A DNA stretch of 64,000 nucleotides from Gemmobacter sp034519525 (GCA_034519525.1 JAXHOJ010000033.1:35404-99403), one strand, 5' to 3'. Positions 36,761 to 46,394 are shown, counted from the stretch's first letter. The notes: generated from the sequence alone by a model not told the origin. Numbers and translations are program-made.

Positions 36761-36806
36761 GCAAGAGTTTTCGAAAACTCTTGCAAATTTCTTCGAAGAA
36801 ATTTGC
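36761..36806. terminator. Two back-to-back 24-bp perfect palindromes
   Basis: The first (36761-36784) is a perfect palindrome centred on TCGA with arms GCAAGAGTTT and AAACTCTTGC. The second (36783-36806) is also perfect, with arms GCAAATTTCT and AGAAATTTGC. They share the bases GC at 36783-36784 and lie exactly between the convergent yqgE and pyrD stops. A double terminator is the simplest reading; a protein-binding role is possible. Confidence 0.7.
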
Positions 36807-36809
36807 CCG

Positions 36810-37872
36810 CTACAGCCAGCGGTCGCGACCGGTGCCGGTGGCATCGCTGACGCGGGCAAAGCCTTCGCGGGCGGTGATCTGATCCAGCCCGCGCGCCACG
36901 CGGGCGGCGAGCGACAGGCCTTCATAAACCAGCGCGGTATAGATCTGCACCGCCGTGGCACCGGCTAGGATCTTGGCCCAGGCCTGTTCGGCAGAGGAGA
37001 TTCCGCCCACGCCGATCAGCGGCAGGCGGCCCTCGGTCAGCTGCGACAGCCGCGCCAGCACCCGGGTTGACCGTTCGAAGACCGGCGCGCCCGACAGCCC
37101 GCCTGCCTCGCCCTTGTGGGCAGACCGCAGACCTTCGCGCGACAGGGTGGTATTGGTGGCGATGATGCCCGAAATGCCCGAGGCCAGCGCCACCTCGGCC
37201 ACATCCGCCAGATCGGCCTCTGTCAGATCGGGGGCGATCTTCAGAAAGACCGGGATCTTGCGCGATCCAGCCCTTCGCGCACCTCCATCACCCCGGCCAG
37301 CAGGGCAGCCAGCGCGGCACGGCCCTGCAGATCGCGCAGCTTTTCGGTATTGGGCGAGCTGACGTTGACGGTGGCGAAATCAATCTCGGGGCCGCAGGTG
37401 GCCAGAACGGCGGCGAAATCGGCGGCACGGTCTGTGCTGTCCTTGTTGGCACCCAGGTTCAGGCCCACGGGCACCGCGCCCTTGGGGCGCAGGGCCAGCC
37501 GGGCGGAAATCGCGCAGGCCCCTTCGTTGTTGAAGCCAAAGCGGTTGATCGCGGCGCGGTCTTCCGTCAGGCGGAACAGGCGGGGCTGCGGGTTGCCGGG
37601 CTGCGGGCGTGGCGTGGCCGCCCCCACCTCCAGAAAGCCAAAGCCAGACCGCATCAGCGGCGCCAGCGCCACGGCGTTCTTGTCATAGCCCGCCGCCAGC
37701 CCCACCGGATTCGGCAGCGCCATTCCGGCCAGATCGGTTTTCAGCCGCGCCGAGGTCACCGCCCCGGCAGCGGCACCACACCGGCGCGCAGCGCTGTCAG
37801 CGAAAGGCCATGTGCGCGTTCGGGATCGCAGCGATGCAGGGCCCAGAGGCCAAGGTTTTCGATCAGGCTCAC
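36810..37872 (-). pseudogene. pyrD: Dihydroorotate dehydrogenase (quinone, class 2), frameshifted
   Basis: A membrane-associated enzyme of pyrimidine synthesis that passes electrons to ubiquinone. The N-terminal helix (SLIENLGLWALHRCDPERAH) is typical of class 2. Other motifs are NPVGLAAGYDKNA, FLEVGAATPRPQPGNPQPR, RFGFNNEG, NVSSPNTEKLRDLQG and IGVGGISSAEQAWAKI. Breaks at about 37262 and 37760 divide it into three frames. Corrected it is about 350 residues, normal for the class. The GTG at 37872 overlaps the DUF952 stop (GTGA). Confidence 0.88.
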
Positions 37873-38207
37873 AACATGCCCTCCGGGAAGATATGGCCGG
37901 TGGCACCCAGCGGCAGCGATTTGTCCCAGACCACATCCGACAGGTGCAGCGGGCGGTAGAGATGCGGGAACAGCGCCCCCCCGCGCGAGGCTTCCCATTT
38001 CAGACCGGCACCCAAGGCTTCGGCCTGTACGGCCACCAGCACCAGATCGCTTTCCGTGGCGAACCATTTCGCCGCCGTTTCCACCACCTGACCAGCGGTT
38101 GAAAAATGGATGAACCCGTCGGCCAGATCGACAGGCGCACCGGCGGTGACACCCGCAGCGCGGAACACATCCCATTCGGGGCGGCGAAGGATCTTGTAAA
38201 TCAGCAT
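37869..38207 (-). CDS. DUF952 domain protein
   Basis: A 112-residue small cytoplasmic protein. It starts MLIYKILRRPEWDVFRAAG and has DLADGFIHFSTAGQVVETA, the family core, and ends HLYRPLHLSDVV... GHIFPEGML. DUF952 proteins are glutathione-S-transferase-unrelated small proteins of unknown function, common near nucleotide-metabolism genes. The start at 38207 has a GGAG site; the frame extends 5 codons further. It overlaps pyrD by 4 bases and so is coupled to it. Confidence 0.88.
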   Translation of the reverse strand: MLIYKILRRPEWDVFRAAGVTAGAPVDLADGFIHFSTAGQVVETAAKWFATESDLVLVAVQAEALGAGLKWEASRGGALFPHLYRPLHLSDVVWDKSLPLGATGHIFPEGML

Positions 38208-38380
38208 GTGGTCTCCATGCACCGTGCAAGTCTTTTGGTCAATGCCTGTGCCGGACGGGCGGAAAATCGCGCAATGTCACTTTGACGTAACGCCAATCGT
38301 TTAGGCATCCGGCCTGACAGGCTTTGACTCGCGCGGAACGAGCGCGCAGTCTTTGATCTTCGACAACAGGGGAGTTTTCC

Positions 38381-40028
38381 ATGATTGCGCGCTTCTGCAG
38401 TCTACCGCCGCTGATCTGGCCCTTCCGCGCGGGCAGCGCAGGCCGATTACACGCTCAATATCCTGCACCTGAACGATTTCCACAGCCGGATCGAGCCAAT
38501 CAACAAATATGACAGCACCTGTTCGGCCGAAGAGACGGCCGAAAACGCCTGTTTTGGCGGCGTGGCGCGGGTGAAGGCCAAGATCGACGAACTGCGCAAG
38601 CAGATCACCGATGCAGGCGGCAATGTCATCGTGCTGGATGCGGGCGACCAGTTCCAGGGCTCGCTGTTCTACACGACCTACAAGGGCAAATGATTGAGGC
38701 AGAGTTCATGGCCGAGATCGGCTTTGATGCCATGGCCGTGGGCAACCACGAATTCGACAACGGGCCGGACGGGCTGGCCACTTTCCTCGACAAGGTGAAG
38801 TTCCCGATCCTGATCCGGCGAACATCGACTGTCGCCAGGCAAACCGGTCTGACGGACCGAGTCAAGAAGCCATGTGGTGCTGGAGGTGGGCGGCGAAAAG
38901 ATCGGCATCGTATCGGCCCTGGCCACCGATACGCCTGAAACCGTCGAGCCCGGGCCGATACGGTCGATCTTCACCGACGAGATCGACAGTCGCTGCAGGC
39001 CGGTGGTCGACGCTTGACGGCCGAGGGCGTGACCAAGATCATCGCGCTGACCCATGTCGGGCTACTGACGCGATCATGCGAAATCGCGGCCGCGGTGCCG
39101 GGGATCGATGTCGGTCGTGCGGCGGGCATAGCCATACCTGTCTGTCGGCCACGATCCGGACAGGCCGAGGGCCCTATCCGACCATGGGTGAACCGGCCGA
39201 ACGGCGGCATGGTGCCGGTGGTGCAGGCCTATGCCTATTCCAAATATCTGGGCCATCTGAACTTGACCTTCGATGACGCCGGCGAACCTGATCTACGCCG
39301 ACGGGCGATACGATCCTGCTGGACAGCCGCCGTGACGCCGGACGCCGAGCTTGAGGCCGCGGGTCGAACGAGCTTGGCGCGGCCCCATCGAAGAGGTGCG
39401 CAACCAAGGTGGTGGCCGAAACCACCGCGGAGATCGACGGCGGCCGCGATAGCCTGCCGGGCGGTGGAATGCGCGATGGGCAATCTGGTGGCCGAGGCGA
39501 TGCTGGACCGGGTCAAGGATCAGGGCGTGACGGTCGCCATCCAGAACGGCGGCGGTCTGCGGGCCTGCATCGACACCGGGCCGGTGACGATGGGCGAGGT
39601 GCTGACGGTGCTGCCGTTCCAGAACACGTTGTCGACCTTCGAGGTGGATGGGGCGACGGTGGTCGCGGCGCTGGAAAACGGCGTCAGCCAGGTGGAAGAA
39701 GGCGCGGGCCGGTTCCCGCAGGTGGCGGGGCTGAAATACACCTTCGATCCGGCCGCCCCGGCGGGCAGCCGCATGTCCCGATGTGATGGTGCAGGCCGGG
39801 CGGATGCCTGGGGCCGATCGATCCCGGCGGCGACCTACTGGCGTGGTGTCGAACAACTATGTGCGCGGCGGCGGTGATGGCTATCCGCATGTTCCGTCGA
39901 CGCCGCAGAATGCCTATGACTTCGGCCCCGATCTGGCCGATGTGGTGGCGGATTATCTGGTGAAATCCGGGCCCTATACGCCCTTCACCGATGGCCGCAT
40001 CACCCGCACAGTGACACCGCCTGCCTGA
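38381..40028 (+). pseudogene. Bifunctional metallophosphatase/5'-nucleotidase (UshA-like), heavily frameshifted
   Basis: An exported nucleotidase that would release phosphate from nucleotides. The start 38381 has a GGGGAG site and leads to a damaged signal peptide. Metal-binding motifs are LNILHLNDFHSR, VLDAGDQFQGS, VGNHEFDNGPDGL and IALTHVG. The C-terminal nucleotide-binding domain is intact from about 39470: AIQNGGGLRACIDTG, EVLTVLPFQNTLSTFEV and YVRGGGDGYP near the end. At least eight frame changes occur between 38440 and 39840. The order and spacing of pieces show one gene of about 540 residues. It ends in a 15-bp hairpin. Confidence 0.82.
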
Positions 40029-40032
40029 CAAA

Positions 40033-40065
40033 AAACAGCGCCCCCGGCTGCCGGGGGCGCTGTTT
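40033..40065. terminator. 15-bp perfect hairpin terminator
   Basis: AAACAGCGCCCCCGG (40033-40047) pairs perfectly with 40051-40065 across a 3-base loop. A residues precede it and T residues follow, so it should work for both the nucleotidase gene and the convergent MBL gene. Confidence 0.85.
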
Positions 40066-40086
40066 CATGTGCCAAGCTGGCGCAGA

Positions 40087-40782
40087 TCAGAAGGTGATCG
40101 GCTCCAGCACCTCGGGTTCGATCACCCGGACATCCGGCATCACGCCCGCGCGCAGCGCATCGGCATTCTGTTCCAGCAGCGGGAAGGTGCGATAGTGATA
40201 CGGAATGATCGTGCGGAAGTTGAAGAACTTGTTGGCAGCAAAGGCCGCCCGCGCCATATCCATGGTGAAATGCCCGCCTGCCGACAGGATGCCGATATCG
40301 GGTTTGTGATATTCAGCCATCCAGCCCATATCGGCCATGATATCGGTATCGCCAGAGACATAGATCACATGGCCTTCGCCTGCGATCATGAAGCCCGCTT
40401 CGGCGCCTGCATAGATCGGCCCGCTTGCCCCCGGCAGGGACGAGGAGTGAACGGCATTCACCATCGTCACCTTCGCCCCGCCCAGATCCACCGTGCCGCC
40501 CTTGTTGAAACCGATGGCCTGCACGCCCTGATCTTCCTTCAGGAAAGTGACCAGATCGTAAATCCCCACGATCGGCACATCACATTCCTTGGCGATGGAT
40601 GCGGCACTGCCGCTGTGGTCGCCATGGCCATGGGTCAGCAGCACATGGGTGGCCCCGTCCAGCACTTCGGCCCGGCGTTCCTCGGGGAACATCGGGTTGC
40701 CGTCCAGCCAGGGGTCGATCAGCAGAACCGCCTGTTCGATTTCGATACGCAGGCCAGAATGGCCGAGCCAGATGATCTTCAT
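40087..40782 (-). CDS. UPF0173-type metallo-beta-lactamase-fold hydrolase
   Basis: A 231-residue MBL-fold protein. It starts MKIIWLGHSGLRIEIEQAVLLID and contains the metal motif LLTHGHGDHSGS (HxHxDH) near residue 55. Later metal ligands lie in VNAVHSSS and VSGDTDIMADM. It belongs to the UlaG-like UPF0173 family; the substrate is unknown. The ATG at 40782 has a GAGGA site six bases before it; a TTG two codons earlier is less likely. It is divergent from gatC. Confidence 0.9.
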   Translation of the reverse strand: MKIIWLGHSGLRIEIEQAVLLIDPWLDGNPMFPEERRAEVLDGATHVLLTHGHGDHSGSAASIAKECDVPIVGIYDLVTFLKEDQGVQAIGFNKGGTVDLGGAKVTMVNAVHSSSLPGASGPIYAGAEAGFMIAGEGHVIYVSGDTDIMADMGWMAEYHKPDIGILSAGGHFTMDMARAAFAANKFFNFRTIIPYHYRTFPLLEQNADALRAGVMPDVRVIEPEVLEPITF

Positions 40783-40925
40783 GGGCAATCCTCGTTTCCG
40801 TCATGTCGTTGTCGGCCAATCTAGGGTGGTATCCGCGAAATGACAGGGGGCATGACCCTGCTGTGGCTTGCACCGTTCGGGTGCCGCCGTTAAACGGAAG
40901 CAAATCTTGCAAGGGGATCGGGCTC

Positions 40926-41213
40926 ATGTCGATCGACGTTGAAACCGCGCGCCGGGTGGCGAAACTCGCCCGTATTCAGGTGGATGAACATGATCTGCCC
41001 GCGCTGGCGGATGAACTTTCCAGTATGCTGGGCTTCATGGAGCAGCTGAACGAAGTGAATGTCGACGGGGTAGAGCCGATGACATCGGTTACCCCCATGC
41101 GTCTGAAACGCCGCAAGGATGAAGTGACAGAAGGCAATATGCAGGATCTGGTGCTGAAAAACGCCCCCGATGCCCGCGAAGGCTTTTTTGCCGTGCCCAA
41201 GGTGGTGGAATGA
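40926..41213 (+). CDS. gatC: Aspartyl/glutamyl-tRNA amidotransferase subunit C
   Basis: A 95-residue subunit that holds GatA and GatB together in the complex converting Glu-tRNA(Gln) or Asp-tRNA(Asn) to the amides. The sequence has the family start VETARRVAKLARIQV, then ELSSMLGFMEQLNEVN and VEPMTSVTP, ending in FFAVPKVVE. The ATG at 40926 follows an AAGGGG site. Its stop overlaps the gatA start (ATGA). gatB is not in the window. Confidence 0.95.
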   Translation: MSIDVETARRVAKLARIQVDEHDLPALADELSSMLGFMEQLNEVNVDGVEPMTSVTPMRLKRRKDEVTEGNMQDLVLKNAPDAREGFFAVPKVVE

Positions 41214-42691
41214 CCAACGCAAACCAACTGACCCTCGCCGCCGCCCGCGATGCCCTGCGCAAGGGCGAGCTTTCGGCCGTCGATCTGACCATGGCCTGCC
41301 TGACCGCGATGGATGCGGGCGATGCCCTGGGCGCCTATGTCCACAAGACGCCGGAACTGGCGCTGGATCAGGCCCGCGCCGCCGATGCCCGGCTGCAGGC
41401 GGGGGGCGCGCCCGATCTCTGCGGCATCCCGCTGGGGATCAAGGATCTGTTCTGCACCAAGGGCGTGCCGTCACAGGCTGCGTCAAACATCCTTGAAGGC
41501 TTCAAGCCCGAATACGAATCCACCGTGACAGCCAAGCTGTTCGGCGATGGTGCCGTGATGCTGGGCAAGCTGAACATGGATGAATTCGCCATGGGCTCGT
41601 CCAACGAATCATCCTGCTATGGCCCTGCGGTAAACCCCTGGCGCGTGGATGACCGCGAGCTTTCGCCCGGTGGATCTTCGGGCGGTTCGGCCAGCGCGGT
41701 GGCAGGCGATCTCTGCATCGCGGCCACCGGCACCGACACTGGCGGGTCGATCCGGCAACCGGCGGCCTTCTGCGGTATCGTCGGTATCAAGCCGACCTAT
41801 GGCCGTGTCAGCCGCTGGGGCATCATCGCCTATGCCTCCAGTCTGGATCAGGCCGGGCCGATGACGAAATCGGTGCGCGATGCCGCCATCATGCTGCGCA
41901 GCATGGCCGGGCATGACCCGAAAGACAGCACCTCTGCCGATCTGCCGGTGCCCGATTTCGAGGCGGCGCTGACCGGCGACATCCGCGGCAAGAAGATCGG
42001 CATCCCGCGCGAATACCGCCTGCCGGGCCTGCGCCCGGAAATGACGGCGCTGTGGGATCGCGGCGCCGAAATGCTGCGCGATGCCGGGGCCGAGATCGTG
42101 GATATCTCGCTGCCGCACAGCAAATATGCGCTGCCTGCCTATTACGTCATCGCCCCTGCCGAAGCATCCAGCAATCTGGCCCGTTATGACGGCGTGCGCT
42201 ATGGCCACCGCGCCAAACTGTCGGCAGGCGACGGCATCACCGAAATGTATGAAAAGACCCGCGCCGAAGGGTTCGGCGCCGAGGTGAAGCGGCGGATCAT
42301 GGTCGGCACCTATGTGCTGTCGGCCGGGTTCTACGACGCCTACTATAACCGTGCCCGCAAGGTGCGCGCGCTCATCAAGCGGGATTTCGAACAGGCTTTC
42401 GCGGCGGGTGTCGATGCCATCCTTGCCCCCACCACGCCGACCCCGGCCTTTGGTCTGGGCGAAATGGCCAGCGCCAATCCGGTGGAAATGTATCTGAACG
42501 ATGTCTTCACCGTCACGCTGAACCTCGCGGGCCTTCCCGGTGTTTCGGTGCCCGTGGGCCTTGATCCGCAGGGGCTGCCGCTGGGGCTGCAACTGATCGG
42601 CAGGCCTTGGGAAGAGGCGCGCTTGCTGAATCACGCCTATGTGCTGGAGCGTGCGGCGGGCTTTGTGGCCAAGCCGGAGAAATGGTGGTAA
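41210..42691 (+). CDS. gatA: Aspartyl/glutamyl-tRNA amidotransferase subunit A
   Basis: A 493-residue amidase-signature enzyme that supplies ammonia from glutamine for tRNA amidation. Catalytic residues are visible: Lys in GIPLGIKDLFCTKG, the Gly/Ser-rich GGSSGGSASAVAGDLC and the nucleophile region TDTGGSIRQPAAFCG, which gives the Ser-cisSer-Lys triad. The C-terminal part has GRPWEEARLLNHAYVLE. Length and motifs are normal. It is coupled to gatC. Confidence 0.96.
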   Translation: MTNANQLTLAAARDALRKGELSAVDLTMACLTAMDAGDALGAYVHKTPELALDQARAADARLQAGGAPDLCGIPLGIKDLFCTKGVPSQAASNILEGFKPEYESTVTAKLFGDGAVMLGKLNMDEFAMGSSNESSCYGPAVNPWRVDDRELSPGGSSGGSASAVAGDLCIAATGTDTGGSIRQPAAFCGIVGIKPTYGRVSRWGIIAYASSLDQAGPMTKSVRDAAIMLRSMAGHDPKDSTSADLPVPDFEAALTGDIRGKKIGIPREYRLPGLRPEMTALWDRGAEMLRDAGAEIVDISLPHSKYALPAYYVIAPAEASSNLARYDGVRYGHRAKLSAGDGITEMYEKTRAEGFGAEVKRRIMVGTYVLSAGFYDAYYNRARKVRALIKRDFEQAFAAGVDAILAPTTPTPAFGLGEMASANPVEMYLNDVFTVTLNLAGLPGVSVPVGLDPQGLPLGLQLIGRPWEEARLLNHAYVLERAAGFVAKPEKWW

Positions 42692-42752
42692 ACCCTGCCG
42701 CCGAATGGTTCTGGCCGGTCCTGCGGGGCCGGTTCAACTTTGGGATGATGTC

Positions 42753-43481
42753 ATGCGCCGCCTGATCCTGCCTTTGCTTTTCGTGTCGCCGCTGGCTCTG
42801 GCTGCCTGCGGGTCCAGCGTTCCGGATTCCGGCGCCGGTGTGGGCTTCACTGATTACAACACCTATGAGGCACAGCGCGAAGCGGCGCTGCGCGGCGGCG
42901 GGCCTGTGGTCCTGCCCGGCGCACAGCCGATTGTCGGCGGCGGGATTTCGTCACAGCCGGTGGGCGGTGTCATCGGGGCCACACCCCCGGTGCCGACCCC
43001 CGCAACCGGCGGCTTCTCGACCGAGCGACTGGGCGCCGCGATCGACCGGGCAACCGGCCTTCCCGCAGCCCCCGCCGCATCGGCACCTCTGGCCCCCGCA
43101 CCTCTGGCCACAACCCCGATGGCGGGCGGTGCCGGTGCCCCGCTTGGGGCGCCGATGGGCACCATCGCCGGCATGGGCACTGCGGCCCCCGTCGCCCCGG
43201 CCGCCGCCGCTGCGGCACCTGCCCGCACCAGCAGCGGGCCGAATATCGTGGAATATGCGATACGCACCACAAATGCGGTGGGCACCCCGATCTACAGCCG
43301 GTCGTCGCTGATGCTGCGCGATCCGCAAAAGGTCTGTGCGGCCTATGCCTCGCCCGATCTGGCGCAAACCGCGTTTCTGGAGGCCGGCGGCCCCGACCGT
43401 GACCGCAAGGGCCTGGATCCGGATGGCGACGGCTTTGCCTGCACCTGGGATCCCTCGCCCTTCCGGCGCGCGGTTCAGTAA
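42753..43481 (+). CDS. Lipoprotein with Excalibur-like C-terminal domain
   Basis: A 242-residue exported lipoprotein. The signal peptide ends with lipid-attachment Cys19 (LALAAC). A long Ala/Pro/Gly-rich middle (about 50-165) is probably unstructured. The C-terminus ends in an Excalibur-like calcium-binding motif, GLDPDGDGFACTWDPSPF, preceded by another Cys in a short helix (KVCAAYASPDLA). The role in the cell envelope is inferred. The next gene is a peptidoglycan amidase 9 bases later. Confidence 0.82.
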   Translation: MRRLILPLLFVSPLALAACGSSVPDSGAGVGFTDYNTYEAQREAALRGGGPVVLPGAQPIVGGGISSQPVGGVIGATPPVPTPATGGFSTERLGAAIDRATGLPAAPAASAPLAPAPLATTPMAGGAGAPLGAPMGTIAGMGTAAPVAPAAAAAAPARTSSGPNIVEYAIRTTNAVGTPIYSRSSLMLRDPQKVCAAYASPDLAQTAFLEAGGPDRDRKGLDPDGDGFACTWDPSPFRRAVQ

Positions 43482-43490
43482 GGGCCGGTC

Positions 43491-44165
43491 ATGCTGCACG
43501 CGGCAGACCACCCATCGCCAAACGCCGGGCCGCGCCGTCATGGCCATTTGCCGGATCTGATCGTGCTGCATTACACCGCCATGCCCAGCTGCGCCGAAGC
43601 GCAGGCACGGCTGTGCGATCCGCAGGCCGAGGTTTCGGCGCATTACCTCATTTCAGAGGCGGGCGCCGTGATCCCCCTAGTGCCCGAAGAACTGCGCGCC
43701 TGGCACGCCGGGGCAGGGGCCTGGGGGGCGTGTCAGGATGTCAACTCCCGCTCGCTCGGCATCGAACTGGCCAATCCCGGTGATGCGCCTTTCCCCGAAG
43801 CCCAGATGGCCGCGCTGGAACATCTGCTGGCCGATCTGCGGCACCGTTGGGAAATCCCGCCGGAACGGGTGATTGCCCATTCCGACATGGCACCGCAGCG
43901 CAAGGCCGATCCCGGCCCCCGGTTTGACTGGCGCAGGCTGGCAATCGCGGGGCAATCCGTCTGGCCCGAAGCGGCGGAACCGGGCGATTTCTGCGCCGAT
44001 CTGCGCCGCTTCGGCTATCCCGATGCGCCCGCCGATGTGCTGCTGGCGGCCTTCCGCCTGCGCTTCCGTCCCTGGGCGCAGGGTCCGCTCTCGCCAGAGG
44101 ATGCCGCGCTCGCCGCCGATCTGGCCGCGCGCTTTCCGGTTGACGCTGTGCCCGCGCAGGCGTAA
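43491..44165 (+). CDS. N-acetylmuramoyl-L-alanine amidase (AmpD type)
   Basis: A 224-residue zinc amidase of the amidase_2 family that cuts between muramic acid and the stem peptide. Zinc ligands and active site: LIVLHYTAM near residue 24, AWHAGAGAWG (substrate side) and the HSDMAPQRKADPG stretch (second His and the Asp/Lys). Lacking a signal peptide, it is a cytoplasmic recycling enzyme like AmpD. It follows the Excalibur lipoprotein gene, so a cell-wall pair is likely. Confidence 0.9.
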   Translation: MLHAADHPSPNAGPRRHGHLPDLIVLHYTAMPSCAEAQARLCDPQAEVSAHYLISEAGAVIPLVPEELRAWHAGAGAWGACQDVNSRSLGIELANPGDAPFPEAQMAALEHLLADLRHRWEIPPERVIAHSDMAPQRKADPGPRFDWRRLAIAGQSVWPEAAEPGDFCADLRRFGYPDAPADVLLAAFRLRFRPWAQGPLSPEDAALAADLAARFPVDAVPAQA

Positions 44166-44175
44166 GCCGCCCCTC

Positions 44176-44630
44176 GCGCGGATGGCTGGATGACCGCGGG
44201 GCCAAAGTCGAAAGGCTGGCCGCGAGGAAAGTCCGGACTCCATGAAGGAAGGGTGCCGGGTAATGCCCGGCGGGGGTAACCCCAGGGAAAGCGCCACAGA
44301 GAACAGACCGCCTCGCCAAAGCGAAGGTTCGCCTTTGATGCGGATGAGGTAAGGGTGAAACGGTGGGGTAAGAGCCCACCGCGGACCTGGCAACAGGGAC
44401 GGCACGGCAAGCCCCACCCGGAGCAATGCCGAATAGGGGCCTCGCGCGGAAAGGTCCGACGATATGCCGCAAGGCTGTCGGAGACCTCCGCAAGGGTTAC
44501 TTCAGCCCAAGAGTGCCCGGGTTGGCAGCTAAAGCGCCGTGGTAACACGGCGCGTAGAGGAATGGTCATCCAGAGGGCTTTGGCGCAAGCCGGGCCCTTG
44601 GACAGAATCCGGCTTACAGGCCATCCGCGC
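44176..44630 (+). ncRNA. rnpB: RNase P RNA (class A)
   Basis: The RNA part of the ribozyme that trims the 5' end of tRNAs. Conserved blocks are GAGGAAAGTCCGGACTCC near 44213, ACAGAGAACAGACCGCC near 44297, and GACAGAATCCGGCTTACAG near the 3' end. The first 11 bases (44176-44186) pair perfectly with the last 11 (44620-44630), giving helix P1 and setting the ends. The size of about 455 bases suits alphaproteobacterial type A RNAs. It starts 10 bases after the amidase stop, so it may be transcribed from within that gene or beyond. Confidence 0.95.
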
Positions 44631-44748
44631 AATTTCCTGCCTGTTGCACGAAGTCTCTGCACGACTTTTGCAAATCCGCGATATGCTGCCCCAACACTGG
44701 TCCGAACACAGGCCCGAACACCGGGCCCGTTCACAAGGGAGGGCGGAT

Positions 44749-45459
44749 ATGAGCTTCATCAAGACACTGGCCACGCTGGCCGTGGGTTTCGCTGCCGCAA
44801 GGGGCGTCGACCGCTTTCAGAAGATGGGCGGCGCCGCAGGGATGCAGGATGCGCTGCGTGGCGCAGGCCAGCCCGGCGGTATGGCCGATCAGATGGGCGC
44901 CATGGCCGAAAAGCTGGGCATCCCCGGCGGACGGCAGGCCGTGGCCGATATGATGGGCCGCTTCGGCGCCACGACCACCACCGCCACGGATCAGGCACAG
45001 AGCGGCCTGAACGGCCTGCTGACGGCGATGACCGGCGCGGCCAGTGCAGGGGCCCGCAATATGGGTGACATGATGGGGGCGCTTGCAGGGGCCACTCCGG
45101 CCGGGCCGATCGCCGAAGAAAATGCCCGCCTGATGATCCGCGCCATGATTCAGGGCGCCAAGGCCGATGGCGGCATCGACGCCGAAGAACGCCGCAAGAT
45201 CATGGATCATCTGGGCGATGCCACCCCCGAGGAAATGGCCTTTGTCGAAGCCGAACTGGCCGCACCGCTGGATATTGCCGGGCTTGCAGCCGCCGTGGGC
45301 GAAACCGCGCGGGCGCAGGTCTATTCCGCTGCGCTGATGGCCATCAAGGCGGATACCGAGGCCGAGCAGGGCTTCCTGTCCACCCTTGCCGGGGCCTTGC
45401 AGCTGGATGCGGGCACCGTGGCCACCATCCATCGCAGCATGGGAAAACCGCTGGTCTGA
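44749..45459 (+). CDS. DUF533/TerB-like protein
   Basis: A 236-residue protein. The N-terminal segment SFIKTLATLAVGFAAARGVDRF is weakly hydrophobic and may associate with the membrane. The middle is rich in Gly/Met/Ala. The C-terminal half (about 120-236) is a helical TerB-like domain with RAMIQGAKADGGIDAEERRKIMDHL and QVYSAALMAIKADTEAE, matching DUF533. The E. coli homologue YebE is part of envelope stress responses; the function here is not known. The ATG at 44749 follows a GAGGGCGG site. Confidence 0.88.
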   Translation: MSFIKTLATLAVGFAAARGVDRFQKMGGAAGMQDALRGAGQPGGMADQMGAMAEKLGIPGGRQAVADMMGRFGATTTTATDQAQSGLNGLLTAMTGAASAGARNMGDMMGALAGATPAGPIAEENARLMIRAMIQGAKADGGIDAEERRKIMDHLGDATPEEMAFVEAELAAPLDIAGLAAAVGETARAQVYSAALMAIKADTEAEQGFLSTLAGALQLDAGTVATIHRSMGKPLV

Positions 45460-45467
45460 TCTGCGGC

Positions 45468-45495
45468 AGGCCCGGGCGGCACCGCCCGGGCCTTT
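45468..45495 (+). terminator. Intrinsic terminator of the DUF533 gene
   Basis: AGGCCCGGGCGG (45468-45479) pairs perfectly with 45482-45493 around a 2-base gap and is followed by TTTCCC. It lies 8 bases after the DUF533 stop. Confidence 0.75.
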
Positions 45496-45603
45496 CCCGC
45501 GAAACCTGTGTTTTCGCTGTTGACTCTGCCCGCGCCTTCCTTAAAAGGCAGGCTCCAAAGGATTTCACGGGAAGGTTTCTTTCCCGGCTGCAGGAGAGAG
45601 ACT

Positions 45604-45771
45604 ATGGCGAAGCCGACGACGATCAAGATCCGTCTGAACTCGACGGCGGGCACCGGGCACTTCTACGTGACCAAGAAGAATGCCCGCACCATGACCGACA
45701 AGATGGCGGTCAACAAATATGACCCGGTCGTGCGCAAGCACGTCGAATACAAGGAAGGCAAGATCAAGTAA
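45604..45771 (+). CDS. rpmG: 50S ribosomal protein L33
   Basis: A 55-residue component of the large ribosomal subunit. MAKPTTIKIRLNSTAGTG and FYVTKKNARTM are typical. The Cys pairs that bind zinc in some L33 proteins are absent, the normal zinc-free form. The AGGAGAG site is ideally placed. It is read alone and ends in an intrinsic terminator. Confidence 0.97.
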   Translation: MAKPTTIKIRLNSTAGTGHFYVTKKNARTMTDKMAVNKYDPVVRKHVEYKEGKIK

Positions 45772-45791
45772 GATCGCCGGATTTCGGATTG

Positions 45792-45820
45792 AAAAGGGCC
45801 GCCCTTGGGGCGGCCTTTTT
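45792..45820 (+). terminator. Intrinsic terminator of rpmG
   Basis: An A-rich left arm and GGCCGCCC pair with GGGCGGCC followed by five T residues; the left arm has one extra G bulge. It starts 21 bases after the rpmG stop. Confidence 0.85.
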
Positions 45821-45837
45821 CGTTGTGGAGAGGCATC

Positions 45838-46394
45838 ATGGATCGCATCATGATCATCTGGGCCAGCCCGGCGCCGGGCAAATCGACTGGCTGGCGCGGC
45901 GAGCTGGGGGCCCTGACCGGCCTGCCTGTCGATGCATATTGATCGCATCCATTGGCAGGCTGGGCTGGGTTGAACGTCCGCTAGGGCCGAAAAGACTGTA
46001 GCTGGCCACGCAGCGCTGAAGGCAGCCGCCGCGCTGGATTTTTGAGGGCGGTCATGTCGGCGACATAGGACAGCCGCGGCCGCGCGGGCGGATGCCGGTC
46101 ATCTGGCTGGATGTTCCGCTTTGGCGGAGGGTGTATCGTATCTTGCGTCGCACGTTGACGGGTCTGGGCACGACAGCCGCCCTGATCTGCCTGCAGGCTG
46201 CCGTGAAGATCCGCGCAACCTGCCGGAATTCCTGCGCTTCATCTGGCGCAGCCGCCACAGCTCTGCCCGGCGGATCGCAGCGGTTACGCCGCGCATTACG
46301 ATGGGGGAAAACCCTTCCTGCGCCTGCGGTCCTTCCGCGCGATGCCGAACGGTTTCTGGCGATGACTTCCGGCCTGACTGAAGCCCGAAACTAA
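45838..46394 (+). pseudogene. P-loop kinase (adenylate-kinase/FlaR topology-modulation type), frameshifted
   Basis: A small AAA/adenylate-kinase-like P-loop protein. The damaged start reads MDRIMIIWASPAPGKSTG; a nearly normal P-loop (expected GxPGAGKST) is visible. ELGALTGLPV follows, then VIWLDVPLWRRVYRILRRTL (46098-46156), NLPEFLRFIWRSR and, in the last frame, DAERFLAMTSGLTEARN at the stop. Breaks occur near 45870, 45940, 46010, 46180 and 46290. Proteins of this type are called topology modulation proteins or nucleoside kinases; the substrate is unknown. Confidence 0.72.
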
